Shown: piece after piece, positions 41,139 to 49,297 of the stretch
Layout of the letters: each line of letters opens with the position of its first letter
Numbering within the stretch: the first letter of the stretch is position 1
NCBI RefSeq assembly: GCF_001514265.1
Contig: NZ_KQ949000.1
Location: 186,001-250,000, forward strand
DNA length: 64,000 bases
Direction: 5' to 3'
From: Streptomyces resistomycificus
GTDB lineage: Bacteria; Actinomycetota; Actinomycetes; Streptomycetales; Streptomycetaceae
Notes under the pieces: generated by a model
Told to the model about the DNA's origin: nothing
Database searches by the model: none
What the model saw: only the letters and a program-made list of their open reading frames with translations
Translations under genes and position numbers: made by a program

Positions 41139-41972
41139 TCATCCGCCTCCCGTGCGGGACTCCAGCGCGAGACGGGTGTCGTCACCGTAGACGCCGGTCT
41201 CGTCGCCGCGGATGCCGTACCAGACCTGGAAGCGGGCCACCGCCTGGGTCAGGGTGGCGTCGTAACTGCCGCTGGTGGAGCCGTGGTCGTAGACGTTCGG
41301 GATCTTCAGCAGGCGTTGCTGGAGGTCGGTCACGTCGGGGCCGGCGGCTCCTTCGCGGAGGGTTCCGGGCCCGTCGGGGTCGGTCGCGGCGGAGGGCGTG
41401 GGGGTGGGCGCGGCGGACGCGGTCGCGGACGGCGCCGAGGGCTGTACGGCCTGGGCGTCGCCTCGGCCGGGCAGCAGGAACGCGCAGCCGAAGCCGACCA
41501 GCGCCGCCGCGGCGACGGCACCGGCCACGGCGGTACGACGCAGACCGCGCACGCGTCCGGCGGGGGCGCGGCCTCCCGGTACCGGGAGGCCGCCGCGCGC
41601 GGGCGGACGGGGGTTCCTCGCAGCCGGACGACCGCCTCTGGGGGACGTGTGGCTGTGGCCGGCGCCGGACGTGCGCGTCAGCGGGCCCTGGCCGAACGAG
41701 CCCTGGGCGAACGGGTCCTGGGCGAACGGGTCCTGGCCGAACGGGTCCTGGTCGGTGACGGGAGGCAGTTCCTGTGTCTCCGCCTCGTTGTGGGGCAGCG
41801 TCACCACCTCGTAGTCCCCGGTGTGCTCCCGGGGCTGTCCGGTCTGCTCCCGGAACTCCCTGATCAGATCGGCCAGCGCGTCGGTGTTCCGGGGGCGCAG
41901 TACCCGCACCGGTTCGAGCGGCGCGTCGTCGGGCCGCTCGGGCGGCTGCCCACGGTCGGTCGGTATCGGCAT
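41139..41972 (-). CDS. membrane-anchored peptidoglycan-binding protein
   Basis: 277-residue protein. Residues 1-150 are a polar cytoplasmic region with an RPRNTDALADLIREFREQTG block and four QDPFG/A pentapeptide repeats, followed by one helix (RRTAVAGAVAAAALVGFGCAFLL, about 153-175), an Ala/Pro/Thr linker and a C-terminal PG_binding_1 domain (GAAGPDVTDLQQRLLKIPNVY ... ARFQVWYGI). The inverted order (cytoplasmic N-terminus, outside C-terminal wall-binding domain) suits a linker between cytoplasm and cell wall. The ATG at 41972 has AAGGAG at 7 nt. Confidence 0.85.
   Translation of the reverse strand: MPIPTDRGQPPERPDDAPLEPVRVLRPRNTDALADLIREFREQTGQPREHTGDYEVVTLPHNEAETQELPPVTDQDPFGQDPFAQDPFAQGSFGQGPLTRTSGAGHSHTSPRGGRPAARNPRPPARGGLPVPGGRAPAGRVRGLRRTAVAGAVAAAALVGFGCAFLLPGRGDAQAVQPSAPSATASAAPTPTPSAATDPDGPGTLREGAAGPDVTDLQQRLLKIPNVYDHGSTSGSYDATLTQAVARFQVWYGIRGDETGVYGDDTRLALESRTGGG
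41691..41750. repeat. four 15-bp coding repeats
   Basis: Four tandem 15-bp units (41691-41705, 41706-41720, 41721-41735, 41736-41750) of the type GGCGAACGGGTCCTG, in frame inside the peptidoglycan-binding gene and encoding QDPFG/QDPFA/QDPFA/QGSFG. Unit number may vary between strains. Confidence 0.85.
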
Positions 41973-42076
41973 ACAGCTCTCCTTCCGCCCCTGCACGGGA
42001 CCTCCGGCATCCCCCGGGGATGGATACGCGCGTGCCGGGCCGGGAGTTCAGCGTCCCTGAGCGGTGCCTCACGAGA

Positions 42077-42110
42077 GCACTCAGTTCCCTCATAAGGCTG
42101 CACTGAGTGC
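42077..42110. promoter_or_regulatory. two operator-like sites ahead of the TetR gene
   Basis: Site 1: GCACTCAGTTC (42077-42087), an imperfect copy; site 2: GCACTGAGTGC (42100-42110), a perfect 5-bp palindrome around G. Centres are 23 bp apart. Site 2 lies in the -35 region of the apparent promoter (TACTTT at 42130-42135). The same motif recurs at 42996. Probably autoregulation by the TetR protein. Confidence 0.6.
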
Positions 42111-42142
42111 CATCAGCCCGGCCAGGTGCTACTTTCCCGTCC

Positions 42143-42904
42143 ATGAGCTCCAGCAGCGCGGCGCCCCGTCGTGACGGGAAGGCGGAGGCGGCGGCCGCGA
42201 CGGCGACCTCGGCACCGGCCTCGAAACCGCCCATGCGGGACGCGCTCGTCGCGGCCGCCTTCCGGCTGTTTTTGGAGCGGGGATACGAGCAGACCACCGT
42301 CGACGACATCGTGGCGCTGGCCGGCGTCGGACGGCGGTCGTTCTTCCGGTACTTCCCCTCCAAGGAGGACGTGGTCTTCCCCGACCACGAGCGGTGCCTG
42401 GCCGACATGAAGGAGTTTTTGGCCACCGGCGACGACGGGAGCGAGCCCGTGGGCCGGGTCTGCGACGCGGCCCGCATGGTGCTGCGGATGTACGCCGAGA
42501 ACCCGACGTTCTCCGTGCAGCGCTACCGCCTCACCAAACAGGTGCCGGGCCTGCGCGCCTACGAGCTGTCCGTGGTGTGGCGATACGAGCGCGCCCTCGC
42601 CGAGTATCTGAGGGGCAGGTTCGCCGGTCGGCGCGACGGGACCCTTCGGGCCGACGTGATCGCGGCCGCCGTCGTCGCGGCGCACAACAACGCGCTGCGC
42701 TCGTGGCTGCGTTCGGACGGACACGGCGACGCGGGCGCGACGGTCGACCATGCGCTCGGATACGTGCGGTCGGCCTTCGGCAGCCCTCCCCAGGCTCCGG
42801 TCGGCGAGGGGCTGCCCGAGGACGTGGTGGTCGTGGTCTCCCGGCGCGACGCGCCCCTGTGGCGGGTGGTCCAGGAGCTGGAGGCCGCGCTCGGGCGCGG
42901 CTGA
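42143..42904 (+). CDS. TetR family transcriptional regulator
   Basis: 253-residue repressor. A low-complexity N-terminus (MSSSSAAPRRDGKAEAAAA) precedes the TetR HTH at about residues 30-80: ALVAAAFRLFLERGYEQTT, DDIVALAGVGRRSFFRYFPSKED. The ligand domain continues to about residue 200 and an unusual C-terminal extension of 45 residues (EDVVVVVSRRDAPLWRVVQELEAAL) follows. The ATG at 42143 lies 7 nt after TACTTT, so the gene may be leaderless. Palindromic GCACTGAGTGC sites occur at its own promoter and before the OB-fold gene downstream, suggesting autoregulation and control of that gene. Ligand unknown, perhaps an acyl-CoA given the OB-fold partner type. Confidence 0.88.
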   Translation: MSSSSAAPRRDGKAEAAAATATSAPASKPPMRDALVAAAFRLFLERGYEQTTVDDIVALAGVGRRSFFRYFPSKEDVVFPDHERCLADMKEFLATGDDGSEPVGRVCDAARMVLRMYAENPTFSVQRYRLTKQVPGLRAYELSVVWRYERALAEYLRGRFAGRRDGTLRADVIAAAVVAAHNNALRSWLRSDGHGDAGATVDHALGYVRSAFGSPPQAPVGEGLPEDVVVVVSRRDAPLWRVVQELEAALGRG

Positions 42905-42995
42905 CCCCGGCCTCGGGCCCCGATCCGGCCCCCGGCAGGGCCGCGACGTCCCCGCCCGGAATCCTCAGATCAGGGGTACGGAGTGCCTTTACGAG

Positions 42996-43010
42996 TGGCA
43001 CTGAGTGCCA
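42996..43010. promoter_or_regulatory. 15-bp perfect palindrome, TetR-type operator
   Basis: TGGCACT-G-AGTGCCA (42996-43010), with a further half site GAGTGCC at 42982-42988. Same core as the sites before the TetR gene. It lies about 100 bp upstream of the OB-fold gene start, in its promoter region. Confidence 0.7.
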
Positions 43011-43109
43011 TACTCTGTGGGCGTGCACGGTGGCATGGCCAACCGGGCATGCGCGTGCACGGTGACCCGCGCACGTGGGATTCCGGCCTAGCGCAGGGAG
43101 TTGACCAGC

Positions 43110-43538
43110 GTGTACCACCCCTCAGGAAACGTTGCTCGTCTGACCGCCGGCTCCGCGACGGGCCTGCTGGACCCCGGGAGTCCGGATCGCGGGCGCGCGG
43201 ACACGGACGCCGTCCTCTTCCAGCGCTGCACGTGGTGCGGTACCGCGACGTACCACCGACTGCTGTGTCCGGTCTGCCAGGGCAGCGACCTGCGCACGGA
43301 GCGCAGCGAGGGCACGGGGACGGTCCGCCACTCGACGGTGGTGCACCGCAACACCCCCGCCGCCCGGAACGTGTCGCTGATCGAGATGGCCGAGGGCTTC
43401 GTCATCCGCGGCCGGGTCATGGGCCCGCCCATCGGCATCCACAGCGGAGACCGGGTCCGGCTGTCCACCGCGAAGGACCCGGTGCGCGGCGAGCCGGTCT
43501 TCCAGCTGGTCGACGAGCCCTACCGCGCCTGGAGTTAG
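43110..43538 (+). CDS. OB-fold/Zn-ribbon protein (DUF35, ChsH2-like)
   Basis: 142-residue protein with an N-terminal rubredoxin-like zinc ribbon (CTWCGTATYHRLLCPVC, four Cys) and a C-terminal OB fold (VRHSTVVHRNTPAARNVSLIEMAEGFVI read in short parts). The family includes ChsH2-type subunits that pair with MaoC/acyl-CoA hydratase or thiolase partners in steroid/lipid metabolism. No partner enzyme is beside it here. The GTG at 43110 has GGGAG 9 nt upstream; TTG 43101 is an alternative. The palindrome upstream links it to the TetR regulator. Confidence 0.85.
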   Translation: MYHPSGNVARLTAGSATGLLDPGSPDRGRADTDAVLFQRCTWCGTATYHRLLCPVCQGSDLRTERSEGTGTVRHSTVVHRNTPAARNVSLIEMAEGFVIRGRVMGPPIGIHSGDRVRLSTAKDPVRGEPVFQLVDEPYRAWS

Positions 43539-43726
43539 CGGGCCGGCACACGGCTCCCTGCCACGGCCGGCCGCCCTTGGCCACCTCCCTGGCTTGATCA
43601 CGTCGTTGGCCTCGATCATTTTCCCTTTCACAGACAACCCACAGTGGGTCCTCCTCCGTCCTTCGTGACGCGTGAGGCTCCCGAGACGGACGGGGTGCCG
43701 CGCTCGGGGGTTTGAGGAGAGGACCA

Positions 43727-46510
43727 TTGATCCGTGCCCGGCGAATAGGTGTGACCGCCGTGGCGGTGCTGGCGGCCCTGGCGGGGTCGCCCGGACTGGC
43801 ACAGGCCCAACAGCCGAGACAGACCGAACCGTTGACCGCGGCGACGGCCGGTGACGAGCTCCCGCAGGGCTGGCGGATCGGCGGCGAGGGCGCCGCGCGT
43901 GAGCTGGTCTGGCGGGCGCCCAGGGCGGTGCCCGCGGGGGACGCGCGCGTCGAGTTCCACACCGGGGACCGGCTGCTCGGGGTCCCGGAGCCGGGGAAGG
44001 ACGGGCGCACGTTCCGGCTCCCCCTCGACGAGGCCCGCTCGGCGCACCTGAAGGACCTGCGGGTACTGGCCGCCGGACGCCGGCTGGACGCGCCGGCCGG
44101 CACCACCGACCAGCGCCGCGAGCGAGACTCCCTGGCCGCCGCGCAGCCGCCGGCCCCGCTGCCCGCGGGGGCCGTCGACCCCGGGAAGCCGGGCTCGTAC
44201 CGCACGGTCAGCGGCGAGTACGCCCTCGACCCGATACGGCTGCCCGGCTACGCCCAGCCGATCGAGATGCGCGCCGAGGTGGTGGCCCCCCGGGGTGCCA
44301 CCGGCAAACGGCCGCTCGCACTCTTCCTGCACGGCCGCCATGCCACCTGCTACAAGCCGGGCGCCGAGGACGACGTCACCATCGACTGGCCCTGCCCGGT
44401 CGGCATGAAGGAGATCCCCAGCCACAAGGGGTACCTGCGCGACCAGAAGCTGCTGGCCTCCCAGGGGTATGTGACGGTGTCGATCTCGGCGAACGGCGTC
44501 AACGGCCAGGACGCCGGGGCCGAGGACGCCGGCGCGCAGGCGCGTTCCTCGCTGGTCAGGCAGCACCTCGCGCGCTGGGCGGACTGGACCGCGCGTCCGT
44601 CCACCGCACCGGCGGCCGTACGCGAGGCGCCGAGGGCCGATCTCTCCCGGGTCCTGCTCGTCGGCCACTCGCGCGGCGGTGAGGGCGTCAACCGGGCCGC
44701 CATGGACAGTCTCTACCCGCCGCCCGCCGCCCAGGACGGCTACCGGGGCCCGGTGCGCTGGAAGGTGCGCGGGACCGTGCTCATCGGACCGACGATCTTC
44801 GGCCAGAATCCGGTCGCCGACGTGCCGTCCGTGACCATCCTGCCGGGCTGCGACGGCGACGTGTCCGACCTCCAGGGCGAGGTGTACGTCGACGGGACGC
44901 GCGGGACCGGCAAGGGCAGCGCGCTGCACAGCGCGGTGTACATGGTCGGCGCCAACCACAACTACTTCAACAGCGAGTGGACTCCCGGCAAGTCCCAGGC
45001 GCCTTCCTGGGACGACTTCTGGGAGGACGAGGAACACAAGGACCCGGTGTGCTCGGTCGGCACCGCGACCCGGCTGACCGCCGACCAGCAGCACCGGGCA
45101 GGGGCCACCTACATCGCCGCCGCCGCCCGGCTGTTCGTCGCCGGGGACGACCGGGTCCGTCCGCTGCTCGACGGTTCGGGCAGGCGCGCCCCCTCCGCCG
45201 ATCCCGCCCGTGTCCTGACCCACGCGGTCGGCGCGCGCCGCGGAGCCGGATTCCTGCCGGACGGCAAGGTGACCGTGAGCGGCGCCAGGCTGTGTTCGGC
45301 GATCGACCCCGACCCTGCCGTCGCCTGCCTCGACGCCGAGACGACCGCCGGGTCCTCACCCCACTTCGCGTGGTGGGAGACGGACCGGGAGGCCGGGCGT
45401 CGCGCGGTCGCGCTGAAGTGGTCGGCTCCGGGTACGGCGGCACGCGTCCGCCCTGCCACGCCGCTCTCGCTCGCCGGTTCCAAGGACCTGGCGTTGCGGG
45501 TCTTCGTACCGCCGAACACGACCGGCACGAAGCTCGACGTGTCCGTCACCGACGCCTCCGGCCGACGGGCCACGCTCGGCCGGGTCACGGTGGACGGCCT
45601 GCCGGGCAGTGACAGGACGGCCTCGTACTGGGCGCGTGAGGTGCGCGTCCCGCTGAGCGCCGCGACCCGCGCGGGGCTCGACCTGCGGCACGTCAAGTCC
45701 CTTGATCTGACGCCGCGTTCGCAGTCGGGCCGGGCCTGGCTGATGGACGCCTGGGGCTGGGCGCCGGGCACCGCGGCGGTGAAGCCGGCGGCGCTGCCGC
45801 GCGTCGACGTCGGCCGCACGGTCGTCAAGGAGGGCGACTCGGGCACCCGCACCTACCGGGTGCCGGTCAAGATCTCCGGGCACGGCAAGGGTCAGGTCCG
45901 CGTGTACGTCCTGGACCCGGACACCGGGCGGGGCACCCACCAGCTGGTCACGGTACGGCCCGGCAGCGACGCCATCGACGTACCGGTCGAGGTGACGGGC
46001 GACACGCGCTTCGACTACGACGCCCAGCACGACATCGTCGTGAAGGCGGTACGCAACGCCGTCGTCGGCTCGCACCGGGGCGGGGTCACCGCGCAGAACG
46101 ACGACCCGGAGCCGGTCGTCACCATGACGCCGGTCGCCGACCGGGTGACCGAGGGACAGACGCTGACCTGGCGGCTCTCCCTGAACGAGGCCGCCGACGT
46201 GGAGATCTACCAGCCGGTGCGGGTGCTCGCGGCCGAGGGGGCCGAGCTGTCCACCAAGGACGTGGATCCGCAGTGGCTCCTGGACTACACCGGTGAGTCC
46301 CCCGACCCGGAGCGTCCGCTGTCCGAGGCGAACGTGTGGGTGTGGGTGGCCATTCCGGCCGGGAGCACCGGCGCCGACCTGACCGTGCCGACGGTGCGGG
46401 ACCAGCTGGCCGAGCCGACCGAGTCGATCCGCGTCGCGCCGACCGACACCGAGGCCGAGCCGCTGCCCGGCCGTCCGGTGCTGACCGGCACCGTGCTGGA
46501 CGCGCCGTAA
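43727..46510 (+). CDS. large secreted alpha/beta hydrolase with C-terminal Calx-beta-like domains
   Basis: 927-residue exported hydrolase. The start is a TTG at 43727 with GAGGAGAGG just upstream. Residues 1-30 are a signal peptide (GVTAVAVLAALAGSPGLAQAQ). The catalytic part (about 140-480) has LFLHGRHATC (oxyanion loop), GHSRGGEG with the nucleophile Ser, and VGANHNYFN with His in the expected position. The C-terminal ~350 residues hold two beta-sandwich domains (VDVGRTVVKEGDSGTRTYRV; TPVADRVTEGQTLTWRL) of the Calx-beta type. Substrate unknown: esterase, lipase or PAF-acetylhydrolase-like. It is a single-gene unit ended by a 16-bp hairpin. Confidence 0.82.
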   Translation: MIRARRIGVTAVAVLAALAGSPGLAQAQQPRQTEPLTAATAGDELPQGWRIGGEGAARELVWRAPRAVPAGDARVEFHTGDRLLGVPEPGKDGRTFRLPLDEARSAHLKDLRVLAAGRRLDAPAGTTDQRRERDSLAAAQPPAPLPAGAVDPGKPGSYRTVSGEYALDPIRLPGYAQPIEMRAEVVAPRGATGKRPLALFLHGRHATCYKPGAEDDVTIDWPCPVGMKEIPSHKGYLRDQKLLASQGYVTVSISANGVNGQDAGAEDAGAQARSSLVRQHLARWADWTARPSTAPAAVREAPRADLSRVLLVGHSRGGEGVNRAAMDSLYPPPAAQDGYRGPVRWKVRGTVLIGPTIFGQNPVADVPSVTILPGCDGDVSDLQGEVYVDGTRGTGKGSALHSAVYMVGANHNYFNSEWTPGKSQAPSWDDFWEDEEHKDPVCSVGTATRLTADQQHRAGATYIAAAARLFVAGDDRVRPLLDGSGRRAPSADPARVLTHAVGARRGAGFLPDGKVTVSGARLCSAIDPDPAVACLDAETTAGSSPHFAWWETDREAGRRAVALKWSAPGTAARVRPATPLSLAGSKDLALRVFVPPNTTGTKLDVSVTDASGRRATLGRVTVDGLPGSDRTASYWAREVRVPLSAATRAGLDLRHVKSLDLTPRSQSGRAWLMDAWGWAPGTAAVKPAALPRVDVGRTVVKEGDSGTRTYRVPVKISGHGKGQVRVYVLDPDTGRGTHQLVTVRPGSDAIDVPVEVTGDTRFDYDAQHDIVVKAVRNAVVGSHRGGVTAQNDDPEPVVTMTPVADRVTEGQTLTWRLSLNEAADVEIYQPVRVLAAEGAELSTKDVDPQWLLDYTGESPDPERPLSEANVWVWVAIPAGSTGADLTVPTVRDQLAEPTESIRVAPTDTEAEPLPGRPVLTGTVLDAP

Positions 46511-46533
46511 GCCGTAACCGGCCACGGCAGGAT

Positions 46534-46569
46534 CCGGGGGCACGGACCGCAGGCGGTCCGTGCCCCCGG
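46534..46569. terminator. 16-bp perfect bidirectional hairpin
   Basis: Stem 46534-46549 with 46554-46569 (CCGGGGGCACGGACCG), loop CAGG, exactly between the convergent genes ending at 46510 and 46574. Confidence 0.85.
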
Positions 46570-46573
46570 TACG

Positions 46574-46954
46574 TCACAGCGTCACACGGATCCCGACCGT
46601 GCCGTCCAGGCCCCTGCGCAGCCGACTGCCGAGGAGGGTGAGGCGGCCGGTGATGCCGTACTTGCGGGCGATCAGCCGTCGGTAGCGCGCGGTGGTCTGC
46701 GGGTCGGTGATCTCGGCGGTGGCCGGGACCTGCTCGCCGGTCGGGTTGCCGCGCAGGTCGCAGGGACCGACGAGGACGTCGCCGCGGGCCCGGATCCGTT
46801 TCACCTTCCAGGCGTCGGCGGCCGACCAGGCGCCGAGCGCGCCCCCGTCGCGGACCACCCAGACCGGGGTGGCGACCCCGGTGCCGTTCTTCCGGTAGCT
46901 GGTGATCAGCAGGTACTTGCCCGCCCCGAGCCGCTCCAGCGACGTGTCGTCCAT
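46574..46954 (-). CDS. PPOX-class F420-dependent (or flavin) oxidoreductase
   Basis: 126-residue split-barrel protein of the pyridoxamine-phosphate-oxidase/F420-reductase type: YLLITSYRKNGTGVATPVWV and GDVLVGPCDLRGN are characteristic strands, and ITGRLTLLGSRLRRG closes the fold. Such small members bind F420 or FMN. The ATG at 46954 lies 7 nt from TAGACT on the minus strand (46962-46967), so the transcript may be leaderless; the TAG of that element is also the stop codon of the preceding aminotransferase gene, 10 nt upstream. Cotranscription from the aminotransferase is the alternative. Confidence 0.83.
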   Translation of the reverse strand: MDDTSLERLGAGKYLLITSYRKNGTGVATPVWVVRDGGALGAWSAADAWKVKRIRARGDVLVGPCDLRGNPTGEQVPATAEITDPQTTARYRRLIARKYGITGRLTLLGSRLRRGLDGTVGIRVTL

Positions 46955-46964
46955 ACGGGGCAGT

Positions 46965-48152
46965 CTAGGCAGGGCCACCGACCGCCGCCGCCATCCGCCG
47001 TACCGCTTCCTCGACGATCTCCGGGGACGTCGCCAGGTTCAGGCGCACGTGTCCCGCGCCACCGGTGCCGAAGGGGAGCCCCGAGTTGAGCGCCACCCGG
47101 CCGCGACGCAGGAAGACCTCCGCCGGATCGTCGCCGAGACCGAGCGCGCGGCAGTCGAGCCAGGCCAGGTACGTGGCCTGGCCGGGGCGGTACCCGACGG
47201 TCGGCAGATGCCGCGCCAACAGGTCGGCGAGCAGGCGTCGGTTGTCGCGGAGACCGGCGAGCAGGGCGTCCAGCCAGGCGGTGCCGTCCCTCAGGGCGGC
47301 GGTGTGGGCGATGACGCCGAGGTGGCTGGGACCGTGGCCGACCTCCTCGGGCATCCGGGCCAGGTCGGCGGCGGACGCCGGGCCGGCGACGGCGAGCCCG
47401 GCCTTGAGGCCGGCGAGGTTCCAGGCCTTGGAGGCCGACATGACCGACAGCCCGTTCTCGCCGCCCGGCACGCTCAGGTACGGCACGAAGGCCACGTCCC
47501 CCACGACGAGCGGCGCGTGGATCTCGTCCGCGACGACACGCACACCGTGCCGGTCCGCGAGCGCGGCGACCTCGGTGAGTTCGTCGGCGGTGTGCACGGC
47601 CCCGGTCGGATTCTGCGGGCTGCACAGCAGATAGGCCGCCCGGCGACCGCCCGAGACGGCCCGCCGGAAGGCGTCCTCCAGGACGCCGAGGTCGAGACGG
47701 CCGTCCGGGCCGAGCGGGGCCCGCACCACCTGCCGGTCCATGTGCCCGACGAACTGGAAGAACGGCGGGTACACGGGCGGGTTCACCACGACGGCGTCAC
47801 CCGCCCCGGTGACCAGTCTGATCATTTCGACCACGCCGAGCATCACGTCGGGAACGATCGAGGTGCGCTCGACGGCGAGACCGCTCCAGCCCCACCGCTT
47901 GTCGGCGAAGGCGGCCAGCGCCTCCGCGTACGCGGTGCCTGCCGGGTAGCCGGTGTCGCCCAGTTCGAGGGCGTCGGTGACCGCGCGGCGCACCGGTCCG
48001 GCGAGCGGCACGTCCATCTCCGCGACCCACAGCGGCAGGACGTCGTCGGGGTAGGTGCGCCACTTCGTGCTCGTACGGCATCGCAGGCGGTCCAGGGTGA
48101 GTTCGCGCAGGGGATTCGGTTCGCCGGACGTTTCGTGCGGGATCCTGGTCAT
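46965..48152 (-). CDS. MalY/PatB-type PLP aminotransferase (cystathionine beta-lyase family)
   Basis: 395-residue fold-type I PLP enzyme. The start MTRIPHETSGEPNPL, the pattern LPLWVAEMDVPLAGPVRRA, VNPPVYPPFF, SPQNPTGAVH, DEIHAPL and the lysine in SASKAWNLAGLKAG all match MalY/PatB. These split cystathionine or act as C-S lyases. A GxGG and RxxL near the end (HVRLNLATSPEI) bind the carboxylate. TATCTT lies 6 nt from the ATG at 48152, suggesting a leaderless transcript. Divergent from the DUF3800 gene with a 24-nt gap. Confidence 0.88.
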   Translation of the reverse strand: MTRIPHETSGEPNPLRELTLDRLRCRTSTKWRTYPDDVLPLWVAEMDVPLAGPVRRAVTDALELGDTGYPAGTAYAEALAAFADKRWGWSGLAVERTSIVPDVMLGVVEMIRLVTGAGDAVVVNPPVYPPFFQFVGHMDRQVVRAPLGPDGRLDLGVLEDAFRRAVSGGRRAAYLLCSPQNPTGAVHTADELTEVAALADRHGVRVVADEIHAPLVVGDVAFVPYLSVPGGENGLSVMSASKAWNLAGLKAGLAVAGPASAADLARMPEEVGHGPSHLGVIAHTAALRDGTAWLDALLAGLRDNRRLLADLLARHLPTVGYRPGQATYLAWLDCRALGLGDDPAEVFLRRGRVALNSGLPFGTGGAGHVRLNLATSPEIVEEAVRRMAAAVGGPA

Positions 48153-48176
48153 GGGCACAAGATAGGGGGCTGTGGT

Positions 48177-49202
48177 GTGACCGGGAATCGTGAGAACGGG
48201 GTGGCGGACGGGCGTCCGGGGCCGGTCGGGGAGGTCGTGGAGGTCGCCTGCGACGAGTCGGGCTCGGACGGGGAGAACCTCACCGGCGGGAACACCCTGG
48301 TGTTCGCCCACGCGAGCGTGCGGCTGTCCGTGGAGTCCGCCGCCGGGCAGGTGCGGGAGATCCGCGACCGGATCCGCTCGCCCGCCGAGGAGTACAAGGC
48401 GAACCATCTGCTGCGGGAGAAGCACCGGGCCGTACTGGAGTGGCTGCTCGCCCCCGCGGGCCCGCTCCACGGGCGCGCGCACGTGCATCTCACCGAGAAG
48501 ACCTTCTTCGTCGTGGACCGGGTCGTGGACCTGCTGCTCGACGACGGGTCGGCGCAGGCCGTGACGCTGTTCCGTGAAGGGCCGCGGCTCTTCGGGGCCG
48601 AGCGGTGGCAGGGGTTCCTCGCGGCCGCCAACCGGCTGCTGCGGATCAGGAACGACGGTGGGGCGCACGCTCCGACCGACACCTTCTTCCGCGAGGTGGA
48701 CGCCCTGCGCCACGCGTATCCCCGTACCCCCGTGTCCGGGATCCTCGAGCGGCTCGCGCAAGCCCGCTCCCGGGCCGACTCCTACCGGGCGGACATCACC
48801 ACGGGTCCCACCCTGGTGCCGGTCCTCAATCCCCTGCTGCCGGCGATCGTCGCCACGGCGGTGCACTGGAGCGCGGGCGGACGGACCGTCCGGCTGGTCC
48901 ACGACCGGCAGAGCATGCTGACGCCCGAACGCGTCGTCTGGATCGAGGAGACGGCCCGCCGGCTGGGAGCGCGCCTGGACGGGTTCAGGCTGGTGGTAGC
49001 CCGTGAGGATCCGCGGGTACAGCTCGCGGACTTCCTCGCCGGTATCGGCCGCAAGATCGCCTCGGACGAGTTGCAAGGAGGCACCGATCCCGCGCTCACC
49101 GACCTGCTGCGCCCCTATGTCGGTACCGGGTCGGTGTGGGGCGACGAGCGGAGCTGGGCACGGCTCGCGCCGGCGGATGTGGAGAGATCACTCTTGCCGT
49201 GA
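48177..49202 (+). CDS. DUF3800 family protein
   Basis: 341-residue soluble protein. The motif EVACDESGSDGENL (residues about 20-33) is the D-E-S-G hallmark of DUF3800, and QLADFLAGIGRKI near the C-terminus is its second acidic element; RNase H-like folds have been suggested for the family, without proof here. The GTG at 48177 is the only in-frame start near; no strong ribosome site. Genes of this type are scattered in genomes and sometimes sit beside mobile or defence genes, none of which is present. Confidence 0.8.
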   Translation: MTGNRENGVADGRPGPVGEVVEVACDESGSDGENLTGGNTLVFAHASVRLSVESAAGQVREIRDRIRSPAEEYKANHLLREKHRAVLEWLLAPAGPLHGRAHVHLTEKTFFVVDRVVDLLLDDGSAQAVTLFREGPRLFGAERWQGFLAAANRLLRIRNDGGAHAPTDTFFREVDALRHAYPRTPVSGILERLAQARSRADSYRADITTGPTLVPVLNPLLPAIVATAVHWSAGGRTVRLVHDRQSMLTPERVVWIEETARRLGARLDGFRLVVAREDPRVQLADFLAGIGRKIASDELQGGTDPALTDLLRPYVGTGSVWGDERSWARLAPADVERSLLP

Positions 49203-49297
49203 ACACCCGGGGCCTGGGCCACGTATGGGAGGTGGGCGCTCAACGACCGGAGGGCCCTGCGGTGTTGACACCGCCTGTACGGGTTCGGGAGCCATGC

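Noticed and set aside
48177..49202. DUF3800 protein as part of a phage-defence island
   Set aside because: Neighbours are metabolic (aminotransferase, protease); no restriction, nuclease or integrase genes support it.
49265..49270. TTGACA ahead of the S1 protease as a promoter
   Set aside because: No acceptable -10 element at 16-18 nt spacing.
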